A stretch of DNA of 7,106 bases from Nanobdellota archaeon (GTDB lineage: Archaea; Nanobdellota; Nanobdellia; Woesearchaeales; CG1-02-33-12), in contig JAHIFA010000093.1 of NCBI GenBank assembly GCA_018901315.1, forward strand, positions 1 through 7,106. The letters are read 5' to 3'. The notes beneath the pieces are model-generated. The model was given only the letters and a program-made list of their open reading frames with translations, did not search any database and was not told the origin of the DNA. Shown here in pieces: positions 1-5,363 of this stretch. The position numbers were made by a program, and so were the translations under genes. Numbering within the stretch: the stretch's first letter is position 1; every line of letters starts with the position of its first letter.

Positions 1-745
1 GCATTGCGTAGCTGCAAAATCTTATATTGAAATCAATCTTATCTCCCAATAATCTTGCAACAGGAAGCATTCCCTTTTCAATCTGTGTTCCATATGGGCA
101 GTGGGACATGACAAATAATTCTACTTCTGGCTTATCTTTTTTAGGCATGCACTGCCAGCTTTTTTCGCAATCAGAGTCATCACAATCAACCAAGCCATCA
201 CCCTCATCATCTATGTTATCATTGCAAATTGTTTCCATGCATGCTGGATTGGTTTTGCATGATTCATCTTCACAGTCTATTTTGCCATTACCATTATCAT
301 CAATTTCATTGTCGCATACTTCCCCTGCAGGGTCAAAGCTTGCTCCAATCCTTAATGACAGTAAATCCCCTTTCTGCTCAAGATATTTTTCAACCTGAGC
401 ATAATTAGCATTATCTTTTACATTATCCTTGAATAATATTGCAGGAAGAACAGCCAAACCTATTTCTGTATATACTTTTTTGCCTTCTTCATCCATATAA
501 TCTATCTCATTAACAACAAGATCAGGGAATGAACTTTTTAATTTTATGATAATTGTTGAAACATTACATTCATCACCACACCTTTTGTCATTCAATACAA
601 TTATATCTGATGAATCAATAACTGAAATCTTATTTTTTTGCAGATAAGGCTTAACTATGAAAACAATTGCTATTATAGCTATCACAGCAAGTATAATCAA
701 TAAATGTTTCTTTTTTACTTTAATCACAAAATCTTTGTCTTTCAT
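1..745 (-). CDS. Membrane-anchored double thioredoxin-fold protein with two Cys/Asp-rich repeats (C-terminus outside window)
   Basis: The 248 visible codons start at ATG 745 and run off the left edge. A Lys-rich N-terminus precedes one membrane segment (about residues 14-31), so the rest probably lies outside the cell. Residues about 45-135 look like a thioredoxin-fold domain: a CGDEC motif at 56-60 sits where CxxC is expected, and LAVLPAILF holds a probable cis-proline at P101. Residues 144-203 are two 30-residue repeats, each with four Cys at identical spacing around an IDDxGxGxxDC loop resembling calcium-binding DxDxDG loops. A second thioredoxin-like domain begins at 208 with FVMSHCPYGTQ, where CPYG replaces CxxC and leaves one active-site Cys (C216). 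A GGAGG site (753-757) lies 7 bases before the ATG and only 16 bases separate it from the upstream gene, so they form an operon. Thiol-disulfide exchange or disulfide isomerization in the envelope is the inferred role; the substrate is unknown. Confidence 0.8.
   Translation of the reverse strand, partial: MKDKDFVIKVKKKHLLIILAVIAIIAIVFIVKPYLQKNKISVIDSSDIIVLNDKRCGDECNVSTIIIKLKSSFPDLVVNEIDYMDEEGKKVYTEIGLAVLPAILFKDNVKDNANYAQVEKYLEQKGDLLSLRIGASFDPAGEVCDNEIDDNGNGKIDCEDESCKTNPACMETICNDNIDDEGDGLVDCDDSDCEKSWQCMPKKDKPEVELFVMSHCPYGTQIEKGMLPVARLLGDKIDFNIRFCSYAM
137..316 (-). repeat. Tandem 30-residue Cys/Asp-rich coding repeats (two copies)
   Basis: Copy 1 covers residues 144-173 (bases 227-316) and copy 2 residues 174-203 (137-226) of the thioredoxin-fold protein. 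Both follow the pattern C-x(4)-IDD-x-G-x-G-x(2)-DC-x-D-x(2)-C-x(5)-C, so all four Cys align. The acidic loop resembles calcium-binding loops found in secreted proteins. The repeat is visible at protein level; the DNA copies have diverged, so this is an old duplication. Confidence 0.75.
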
Positions 746-752
746 TCTAAAA

Positions 753-757
753 CCTCC
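753..757 (-). promoter_or_regulatory. Strong Shine-Dalgarno site for the double thioredoxin-fold gene
   Basis: On the minus strand this reads GGAGG, 7 bases before ATG 745, in the 16-base gap after the prolyl isomerase stop codon. It fixes the start of a gene that has no promoter of its own and supports co-transcription. Confidence 0.8.
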
Positions 758-761
758 ATTA

Positions 762-2114
762 TTATGCCCTGCATTTGTCTGCAAAGTTTTTAAGATCCTC
801 AATTGGCATCTCACCAGTATGCTCTACTCCATCTGGGCAGATAAACTGCGGGATATACCCTGTCATTATATCTGCGAAACACTCATTTAACATCTCATAT
901 GCATTTGAATCACTGCCTGTTGCCCAGTAAAAATTATAGCCGGCATCCTCCAACTCAGTGACCAAAGGCTTCATATTATTACAGTGAGGGCATGAATCAG
1001 AGTAAACAAAGATAACAGTGTCTTTTTTTAGTCCATATTTTGTGATGCAATCATCATCAACCTCACTTATTGTTATAGGTGATATTTCTGATTTAGGAAA
1101 TGTTTCTTTTTCTTCAATACCCCTTTCTTTAAAAATCCTGATATCTGACTTATCTCTTAGCATGTTCAAATAATCAATAAATGATGTATTCTGCTTTTCT
1201 AGTTTTAGTTTTTCTTCTATATCCTGCATTGCATCTTCTAGATTGATTAGTGTTTCTGGCTTTTTGTCCAATAATTTAATAATATGGTATCCAAACTGTG
1301 TTTCAACAACAGGAGATATTTCTCCAACATTAAGTGCAAAGGCAGCATCCTCAAATTCCTTTATCATCTGACTCCTAGCAAAATATCCTAAATCACCCCC
1401 TTGTGATGCAGATGGGCATGTTGATTTTTCCTTTGCCAGTTCAATAAAGTCAGCACCCTCTTTCAATTCCTTTAAGATTTTTTCTGCTTCACTGCTTGAG
1501 TTAACCAGAATATGCCTTGCCCTAATCTGTTCTGGAGTAATAAATTCATTCTTGTTATTGTTATAGTATTCCTTAGCTTCAGAACTGCTTACAATTATTT
1601 TAGAAATAACAGTCTTGTTCAACAGGTTGTTTATTACCATCTGTGTTTTATAATAATCTTCTACAAAATCCATTGTTAGGTTTTGCTCCTCAAGGGTTTT
1701 ATCAAAATCTTCTTTTGAAAGCCCAGATTGTGTTATTGCATCATCAATCACTTTTGATAACTCTTCTTTTGTTATAGAAATTCCCTGCTTTTTGGCTTCC
1801 TGTAAAAGTAATAATTCATTAATAGACTGATTTAAGAGCATTTCCTTTGTTATAAACTGCTTATATTCTTCTGGAACACGATCATATTGCTCATTAATAT
1901 CCTGTATTGTAATGGATTCTCCATTCACAATTGCTGCAATATCCTTAGAAGGAGCTTTATTAAAGTACAAAACAAAGGCACATATAATAACTACTCCTAT
2001 CACAGCCATAATAAGCAAATTATTTTTTGATTTATCTTTTTTAAATGGTTTAACTTTGATTTCTTCCTTTTTCACAGAACTCTTTTTTGTTTTAATCATT
2101 TTCTTAACCAACAT
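762..2114 (-). CDS. Membrane-anchored parvulin (PpiC/SurA-like) prolyl isomerase fused to a CPHC thioredoxin-like domain
   Basis: This is an extracytoplasmic folding enzyme of 450 residues from ATG 2114. A Lys-rich cytoplasmic tail is followed by one membrane segment (about 33-51). Residues about 56-190 are helical and resemble the SurA/PrsA N-terminal chaperone region, opening with [11 protein letters not shown]. The parvulin domain spans about 197-286, with the family marks ARHILV, GGDLGYF, a FxxAAFxLxxGEISxVVxT segment and FGYHIIKL. After a linker, residues about 355-450 form a thioredoxin-like domain: [12 protein letters not shown] puts a DsbA-type CPHC redox pair at 375-378, and GYIPQF carries the likely cis-proline. 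One chain therefore appears to combine prolyl isomerization with thiol-disulfide chemistry. A GTG at 2120 is also in frame, but it lies inside the SD sequence of ATG 2114. It is first in an operon with the double thioredoxin-fold gene. Confidence 0.9.
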   Translation of the reverse strand: MLVKKMIKTKKSSVKKEEIKVKPFKKDKSKNNLLIMAVIGVVIICAFVLYFNKAPSKDIAAIVNGESITIQDINEQYDRVPEEYKQFITKEMLLNQSINELLLLQEAKKQGISITKEELSKVIDDAITQSGLSKEDFDKTLEEQNLTMDFVEDYYKTQMVINNLLNKTVISKIIVSSSEAKEYYNNNKNEFITPEQIRARHILVNSSSEAEKILKELKEGADFIELAKEKSTCPSASQGGDLGYFARSQMIKEFEDAAFALNVGEISPVVETQFGYHIIKLLDKKPETLINLEDAMQDIEEKLKLEKQNTSFIDYLNMLRDKSDIRIFKERGIEEKETFPKSEISPITISEVDDDCITKYGLKKDTVIFVYSDSCPHCNNMKPLVTELEDAGYNFYWATGSDSNAYEMLNECFADIMTGYIPQFICPDGVEHTGEMPIEDLKNFADKCRA

Positions 2115-2116
2115 AC

Positions 2117-2123
2117 TCACCCC
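2117..2123 (-). promoter_or_regulatory. Shine-Dalgarno site that decides the isomerase start
   Basis: The minus strand reads GGGGTGA, close to the archaeal consensus GGAGGTGA, ending 2 bases before ATG 2114 with the G-run 5 bases away. The alternative GTG start at 2120 is part of this motif and would have no comparable site, so ATG is preferred. Confidence 0.6.
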
Positions 2124-2150
2124 TTATATATATTTTAATGAAAAAACCAG

Positions 2151-2170
2151 TTAAATATAAATCTTTCGAA
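2151..2170 (-). promoter_or_regulatory. Archaeal BRE/TATA promoter for the folding operon
   Basis: On the minus strand TTCGAAAG (2163-2170, BRE-like) is followed by ATTTATATTTAA (2151-2162). A start of transcription about 26 bases downstream, near 2130, would leave a leader of about 16 bases that contains the SD site. Confidence 0.6.
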
Positions 2171-2185
2171 AATTCCTTAAACAAA

Positions 2186-2199
2186 AAGATATAAATATC
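2186..2199 (+). promoter_or_regulatory. Archaeal TATA promoter for the paralogous membrane-protein operon
   Basis: TATAAATA at 2190-2197 is centred about 28 bases before ATG 2222, which has no SD sequence, so the transcript is probably leaderless. Only about 30 bases separate it from the oppositely directed TATA box of the folding operon, so the two promoters could influence each other. Confidence 0.6.
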
Positions 2200-2221
2200 A
2201 AGATTGATTCTCTGATGCAAA

Positions 2222-2791
2222 ATGAGGAAAAAGCACGAGAAAAAGAATAAAATAGGAATTTGGGTAATTATTTTTATTGTAGTTATTATGCTAACAAGCA
2301 CTATTGGCTATGTTTTTAAGGGTGGCTCAAAAGAAAAATACAATGATTTTTCATTTTCCAGAACTGATGATGGAAGGTGGTATACTAAAATTAATGGAAA
2401 ACAACTTGCTTTTAATTATTTCCCAGCAGACCTTGAGGCAATTAATTTAAGCAGCAATATTGTTGACAGGATAAAAACCACAAATATGATTTATTTTACC
2501 CACGACCCTAAAAGTCATTACAGCGGGGATATTGCCTTATTAAAGGAAGTATTCTGGCCATATTTCCAGATATATGCAGAGATTGGCCTTACAGAAAAAA
2601 ATGATTTTGGATTGCCCCTGATTGACTGCAATAATGCTACTTCTGCAGCACCTGTAATTTATATAACTGAATCAAACCAGACTGGTTTTTACATGGATAA
2701 TGACTGCATTGTCTGTGAAATAAATTCCGGAGAGGATTTTATTGCTGTTAAAGAAAGATTATTATACTCCTTATTTGGTATAATGGAGTGA
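2222..2791 (+). CDS. Membrane-anchored protein of unknown function (paralog 1)
   Basis: The product has 189 residues: a basic N-terminus, one membrane segment (about 11-31) and an outer domain of about 150 residues. I recognise no named family. It aligns along its whole outer domain with the next gene: a YNxF-F start, a Trp-Thr-Ile stretch, a LExIN segment, IYFT, a Cys pair (C136 and C162, 26 apart) and a C-terminal LLY-LFGIM against VTFGLLGIM. A third Cys (C165) has no partner in the paralog. Three NxS/T sequons (N75, N138, N152) fit an N-glycosylated outer domain. The start lies just downstream of a TATA box with no SD, so it is probably leaderless. It diverges from the folding operon, so its Cys pair is a plausible substrate of those enzymes, which is inference. 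Confidence 0.85.
   Translation: MRKKHEKKNKIGIWVIIFIVVIMLTSTIGYVFKGGSKEKYNDFSFSRTDDGRWYTKINGKQLAFNYFPADLEAINLSSNIVDRIKTTNMIYFTHDPKSHYSGDIALLKEVFWPYFQIYAEIGLTEKNDFGLPLIDCNNATSAAPVIYITESNQTGFYMDNDCIVCEINSGEDFIAVKERLLYSLFGIME
2785..2791 (+). promoter_or_regulatory. Shine-Dalgarno site overlapping the stop codon of paralog 1
   Basis: GGAGTGA ends with the TGA stop of paralog 1 and lies 4 bases before ATG 2796. This points to translation of paralog 2 from the same transcript. Confidence 0.7.
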
Positions 2792-2795
2792 TTAA

Positions 2796-3470
2796 ATGGC
2801 AAAAGAAGAATTACCTAAAGAATCTGATAAACCTGCTGATGAAACTCCTGAATCAAAAGAAATAAAAAAAGGAAGTGATAAAAGCAGCGCTAAAAACATT
2901 ATATTGATGATTATCATAATTGTTGGTCTTCTTGTTTTGTTCTTCAGCATAAAATATTTCTATCATCCAACTCCAGCTGAGGAAAGCTACGTCTATAACG
3001 GATTTAAATTTACAAAAGTATCAAGCCTCTGGCTTACAGAAATACAGTTGGACAATACACTTTTTAGAATAACAACAAGATATTCACCGAATGAGCTTGA
3101 GCACATCAATGTTGAGCCAGGAGTATATGAAAAAATTGTAGGCTCAAAAGGAATTTATTTTACAGTGTCTGGCAATCTTAGCTCTGTGTCTGTTTTAGCC
3201 ATTACTGAGCTGGGCAGGATAGTTGGAACACGCTATGGATTATTTAACATACCTTCCCAGGCTGCCCTTACAGAAAGCGATGATAATGAAACCCTTGTTA
3301 AGACATGCAAGGATGCTGTTAATGGAACAGGAGTTATATGGTTTAAAATAGGAAATACTACAGCAGCATATTCTGATCAAAATTGTGTTATTATACAGGG
3401 AGTGGATGAATGGGGTATTGTAAAGGCAGCAGACAGGGTTACATTCGGCCTTCTTGGAATAATGCCTTAA
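2796..3470 (+). CDS. Membrane-anchored protein of unknown function (paralog 2)
   Basis: The product has 224 residues. A hydrophilic, Lys/Glu-rich cytoplasmic N-terminus of about 33 residues, longer than in paralog 1, precedes a very hydrophobic membrane segment (about 34-52). The outer domain (about 65-224) aligns with that of paralog 1, with YNGFKF, LWLTEI, ELEHIN, GIYFT and the ending LLGIMP. C171 and C197 match C136 and C162 of paralog 1 with the same 26-residue spacing, which suggests a conserved disulfide. Four sequons (N127, N164, N176, N187) support an outside location. The gene follows paralog 1 by 4 bases and has its own SD. It ends in TAA followed at once by an in-frame TAG. No enzymatic motif was seen; a structural or binding role is possible but unproven. 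Confidence 0.85.
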   Translation: MAKEELPKESDKPADETPESKEIKKGSDKSSAKNIILMIIIIVGLLVLFFSIKYFYHPTPAEESYVYNGFKFTKVSSLWLTEIQLDNTLFRITTRYSPNELEHINVEPGVYEKIVGSKGIYFTVSGNLSSVSVLAITELGRIVGTRYGLFNIPSQAALTESDDNETLVKTCKDAVNGTGVIWFKIGNTTAAYSDQNCVIIQGVDEWGIVKAADRVTFGLLGIMP

Positions 3471-3476
3471 TAGAAA

Positions 3477-3486
3477 CTTTTAAAAG
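3477..3486 (+). promoter_or_regulatory. TATA promoter for the methyltransferase operon
   Basis: CTTTTAAAAG is centred about 27 bases before ATG 3509. There is no SD before that ATG, so a leaderless transcript is likely. The element sits in the 38-base gap after paralog 2, giving this operon its own promoter. Confidence 0.55.
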
Positions 3487-3508
3487 CACATTTAATAATA
3501 TTCTTTTT

Positions 3509-4099
3509 ATGCCGCACTATTATTCAGAGAAACAGACAAGCCCATTAAGGCTTGAGAAACTAAAATCTGTTTTAAGGGGGAGATTATTTGAGTTCTACTC
3601 CGGCTCAGGTGTTTTTTCAAAGAAAAAAGTAGACAATGGAACAAGGGTTCTTGTTGAGAACTGTATTGTAGAAGATGGATGGAAAGTTTTAGACCTTGGC
3701 TGCGGATATGGTGTTGTTGGTGTTGTGACAGCAAAAATATTCCCAAGAACAACTGTTTTAATGGTTGATGTAAACAAAAGGGCATTAAAGTTAGCTAAGA
3801 TGAGCCTTGAACTTAACAATATTGAAAATGCTGAGGCAAGATATAGCGACCTTTACTCAGCTGTAAAAGAAAAATTTAATACAATTATAGTCAATCCGCC
3901 AATGACAGCCGGAAGAAAGCTCTGCTTTAGGATTATTGAAGAGGCAAAAGAGCACTTGGAAAAAGAGGGCTTATTGCAATTGATTGCCAAACACCGCAAG
4001 GGAGGGAAAATGCTTGGCGAGAAAATGCTTGAGGTTTTTGGAAATATGGAAGAAAAAGCAAAAAGCGGCGGCTATAGACTATATATATCTAAAAATTAA
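3509..4099 (+). CDS. Class I SAM-dependent methyltransferase, MJ0882/RsmC-like (methyltransferase small domain)
   Basis: The product has 196 residues, the usual size of archaeal MJ0882-type proteins. The opening HYYSEKQTS, then SGSGVFSKKKVDNGTRVLVE, match that family from memory. SAM-binding motif I is LDLGCGYG (61-68). The acidic end of strand 2 is D87 in VDVN. Motif IV is NPPM (129-132), the NPPx type seen in enzymes that methylate exocyclic amino groups of bases or side-chain nitrogens. The C-terminus GGYRLYISK is also typical. RNA guanine-N2 methylation, as in RsmC, is the best guess, but the substrate is not readable from sequence. An upstream in-frame ATG at 3410 would overlap paralog 2 by 61 bases and add residues unlike the family. 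ATG 3509 has a well-placed TATA element and is preferred. Confidence 0.9.
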   Translation: MPHYYSEKQTSPLRLEKLKSVLRGRLFEFYSGSGVFSKKKVDNGTRVLVENCIVEDGWKVLDLGCGYGVVGVVTAKIFPRTTVLMVDVNKRALKLAKMSLELNNIENAEARYSDLYSAVKEKFNTIIVNPPMTAGRKLCFRIIEEAKEHLEKEGLLQLIAKHRKGGKMLGEKMLEVFGNMEEKAKSGGYRLYISKN

Positions 4100-4105
4100 A
4101 GTTGA

Positions 4106-4110
4106 GAGGT
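4106..4110 (+). promoter_or_regulatory. Shine-Dalgarno site for the DUF1844 gene
   Basis: GAGGT lies 4 bases before ATG 4115, in the 15-base gap after the methyltransferase stop. There is no separate promoter, so the gene is probably translated from the methyltransferase transcript. Confidence 0.6.
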
Positions 4111-4114
4111 AAAA

Positions 4115-4567
4115 ATGGAAAATATAGATGAAAAAAAGCTTTATGAAATCCAGTTTGTGCAGCTGATTTTTAGCCTGAAAACCAGCGCAATAATGCAGCT
4201 TGGGAAGATAGCAAATCCCTTGACAGGCAATATTGAGCGAGATTTAAGTGAGGCAAAATACACTATTGATATGCTGAATATGATTAAGGAAAAAACAAAA
4301 AATAATCTAACTGCTGATGAGGAAAAAATAGTCAATGATGCTGTTTTTGAGCTGCAGATGAATTATATTGATGAGGTTAAAAAAGGCGAAGAAGAGAAGA
4401 AAGGGGAAGAGCCAGAAGAAAAAGAACCTAATGAAAAGAATGCAGAAAAGCAGGAGCCAAAAGAGGAATCCAAGGAAAGTAAGGAGCATGCAGAAAAAGA
4501 AGAAGAAAAAGAGAAAAAGCCTGAGAAAGAAGTTAAAGAAAAATTAGGAAAGAAAAAATCTAAATAG
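4115..4567 (+). CDS. DUF1844 domain protein with a Lys/Glu-rich tail
   Basis: The product has 150 residues. Residues about 10-86 match the DUF1844 pattern: FVQLIFSLKTSAIMQLG, then NPLTG, a DLxxAKYTIDMLNMIKEKTKNNLT core, and a closing helix with LQMNYIDEV. The domain is small, helical and of unknown function; it is known mostly from bacteria. Residues 87-150 are almost entirely Lys, Glu, Pro, Asn and Ser, so they should be disordered or form a single charged helix. It is 15 bases downstream of the methyltransferase with its own SD, so co-transcription is likely. The gene ends in TAG, the only TAG stop among the complete genes here, and the frame stays open for 22 more Lys-rich codons to TGA 4634-4636. 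That may be the decayed end of a once longer tail. Confidence 0.85.
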   Translation: MENIDEKKLYEIQFVQLIFSLKTSAIMQLGKIANPLTGNIERDLSEAKYTIDMLNMIKEKTKNNLTADEEKIVNDAVFELQMNYIDEVKKGEEEKKGEEPEEKEPNEKNAEKQEPKEESKESKEHAEKEEEKEKKPEKEVKEKLGKKKSK

Positions 4568-4619
4568 AAAGTTAAAAAACCAAGTAGGAAAAAGAAAAAT
4601 CCAAGAGCCAAAAAGAAAA

Positions 4620-4808
4620 ATGAAAACAAAGCTTGAGAAAGCCCTTGATGAAATCCAGGAAGAAGAGCTTAGAAAGAAGAACAAGAAAAAGTTTAATATA
4701 AAAAAAGAGAAGAAACTGCAATATTACAGCAACTGGAATAAAAATAATAAAGAGGCCACTGAAACAAAGCAGGACAAACAGGCCAAATTAAAGAATTTTT
4801 CTTCATGA
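4620..4808 (+). CDS. Small lysine-rich hypothetical protein
   Basis: This 62-residue ORF begins 52 bases after the DUF1844 stop. About one third of its residues are Lys, and the first half (LEKALDEIQEEELRKKNKKK) should be helical. A less biased stretch, LQYYSNWNKNN, argues somewhat for real coding. There is no clear SD before ATG 4620, only an A-rich stretch, and no TATA element of its own, so it would depend on read-through from the DUF1844 operon. No family is recognised. It could be a small nucleic-acid-binding protein, or a chance ORF in A-rich DNA that continues the low-complexity tail region. Confidence 0.45.
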   Translation: MKTKLEKALDEIQEEELRKKNKKKFNIKKEKKLQYYSNWNKNNKEATETKQDKQAKLKNFSS

Positions 4809-4816
4809 ATTTTTGT
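4793..4816 (+). terminator. T-rich terminator candidate between convergent genes
   Basis: Two copies of GAATTTTT (4793-4800 and 4807-4814) place T5 tracts at the end of the small lysine-rich ORF and just past it, in the gap before the convergent cupin gene. Archaeal polymerase stops at oligo-T tracts without needing a hairpin. The assignment rests on position and composition only. Confidence 0.4.
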
Positions 4817-4835
4817 TAAATGGTATAATCTTCTG

Positions 4836-5180
4836 TTATTCAACATAAACCCTTTTCTTTCTGTTAAATGATGGAGAAGCAATTGCTAGAAGTGTAAGTC
4901 CCTTTAAGTTCTTGTATTTAGTTCCTTTAGGACAAAATAAACAATCGCCTTTTTTGACATGATACTTTTTGTTATTTATTACACAATCACCTTCACCCTC
5001 TAAAACATAATAAGCCACGTCACTTTCTGTATCAAATCCAAGTTTTATATCATCCCCAACTTTTCTAACTTTTGCAATACTAAACTTCAAAAACTCCTTT
5101 ATATTCAAAATATCAGTTACTTTTGTTGCTCCATAGTCATTCTCCTTTAACTCATTTGACCTTATTATTTTTGGTTCCAT
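4836..5180 (-). CDS. Small cupin-domain protein lacking the usual metal ligands
   Basis: From ATG 5180 the product is 114 residues, a single-domain cupin. The beta-barrel pattern is clear in the second half: DVAYYVLEGEGDCVINNKKY, then HVKKGDCLFCPKGTKY, then a hydrophobic LTLLAIASP strand. In cupin motif 1 the Glu is kept (YVLEGEG) but the two His are absent, and in motif 2 the His after PxG is Tyr. This makes metal catalysis doubtful and a sugar-, ligand- or protein-binding role as likely. The frame extends upstream to 5240, but those 20 extra residues are unlike the family and cover the promoter. ATG 5180 has a TATA-like element at the leaderless distance and no SD. The gene is divergent from the metallopeptidase and convergent with the small ORF. 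Confidence 0.8.
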   Translation of the reverse strand: MEPKIIRSNELKENDYGATKVTDILNIKEFLKFSIAKVRKVGDDIKLGFDTESDVAYYVLEGEGDCVINNKKYHVKKGDCLFCPKGTKYKNLKGLTLLAIASPSFNRKKRVYVE

Positions 5181-5202
5181 AATAAATATTATAATCTTAC
5201 CA

Positions 5203-5212
5203 TTTAATAAAC
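5203..5212 (-). promoter_or_regulatory. TATA promoter for the cupin gene
   Basis: The minus strand reads GTTTATTAAA, centred about 27 bases before ATG 5180, which has no SD. This distance supports 5180, not 5240, as the start, since the element lies inside the longer frame. Confidence 0.5.
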
Positions 5213-5301
5213 TTTTGTTAAGTCTAATTTGGTGGAACAAAATCTTTTCATTTAATTAACAAAACTACTTAGATATTATTGTTTATTGTTTTTATAAATA
5301 A

Positions 5302-5319
5302 TATTACTATAAAGTAATA
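5302..5319. repeat. Perfect 7-base inverted repeat in the cupin/peptidase intergenic region
   Basis: TATTACT (5302-5308) and AGTAATA (5313-5319) are exact reverse complements around the spacer ATAA. The repeat lies about 14 bases upstream of the metallopeptidase TATA box, a position used by archaeal activators. It may be a regulator site, but in DNA this AT-rich a chance palindrome is quite possible. Confidence 0.4.
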
Positions 5320-5326
5320 AAAAATA

Positions 5327-5344
5327 GAAAGGTTTAAAAATATA
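5327..5344 (+). promoter_or_regulatory. BRE/TATA promoter for the metallopeptidase gene
   Basis: GAAAGG (5327-5332, BRE-like) is followed by TTTAAAAATA (5333-5342), centred 26 bases before ATG 5364. There is no SD, so the transcript should be leaderless. This is the clearest archaeal promoter in the window. Confidence 0.7.
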
Positions 5345-5363
5345 ACACAGTCTACTTAAAATA

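Noticed and set aside
27..398. Plus-strand 123-residue frame with Ser-rich product
   Set aside because: It is antisense to the double thioredoxin-fold gene, whose domains are recognisable; its Ser/Leu-rich composition is what the complement of Asp/Glu codons gives.
2115..2120. GTG 2120 as start of the prolyl isomerase
   Set aside because: The GTG is inside the GGGGTGA motif that serves ATG 2114; starting there would leave no SD and only adds two residues.
3410..3508. Upstream extension of the methyltransferase to ATG 3410
   Set aside because: It overlaps the end of paralog 2 by 61 bases in another frame, has no SD, and adds residues not found in MJ0882-type proteins; ATG 3509 has a TATA element at the leaderless distance.
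3507..3819. Minus-strand frames of 92 and 74 residues
   Set aside because: They are antisense to the methyltransferase, whose SAM-binding motifs are unambiguous, and have no promoter or SD.
4307..4629. Minus-strand Phe/Ser/Leu-rich frames that look like membrane proteins
   Set aside because: They are the reverse complement of the Lys/Glu-rich DUF1844 tail, since AAA/GAA codons read as TTT/TTC, and have no start signals.
5181..5240. 20-residue N-terminal extension of the cupin to ATG 5240
   Set aside because: It covers the TATA element that fits ATG 5180, and the added residues resemble neither a cupin strand nor a signal peptide.
5273..5325. Possible small RNA or attachment site in the AT-rich intergenic stretch
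   Set aside because: Apart from the 7-base inverted repeat and promoter elements I see no stable GC-paired stem, tRNA-like end or direct repeat pair; base composition alone explains the rest.
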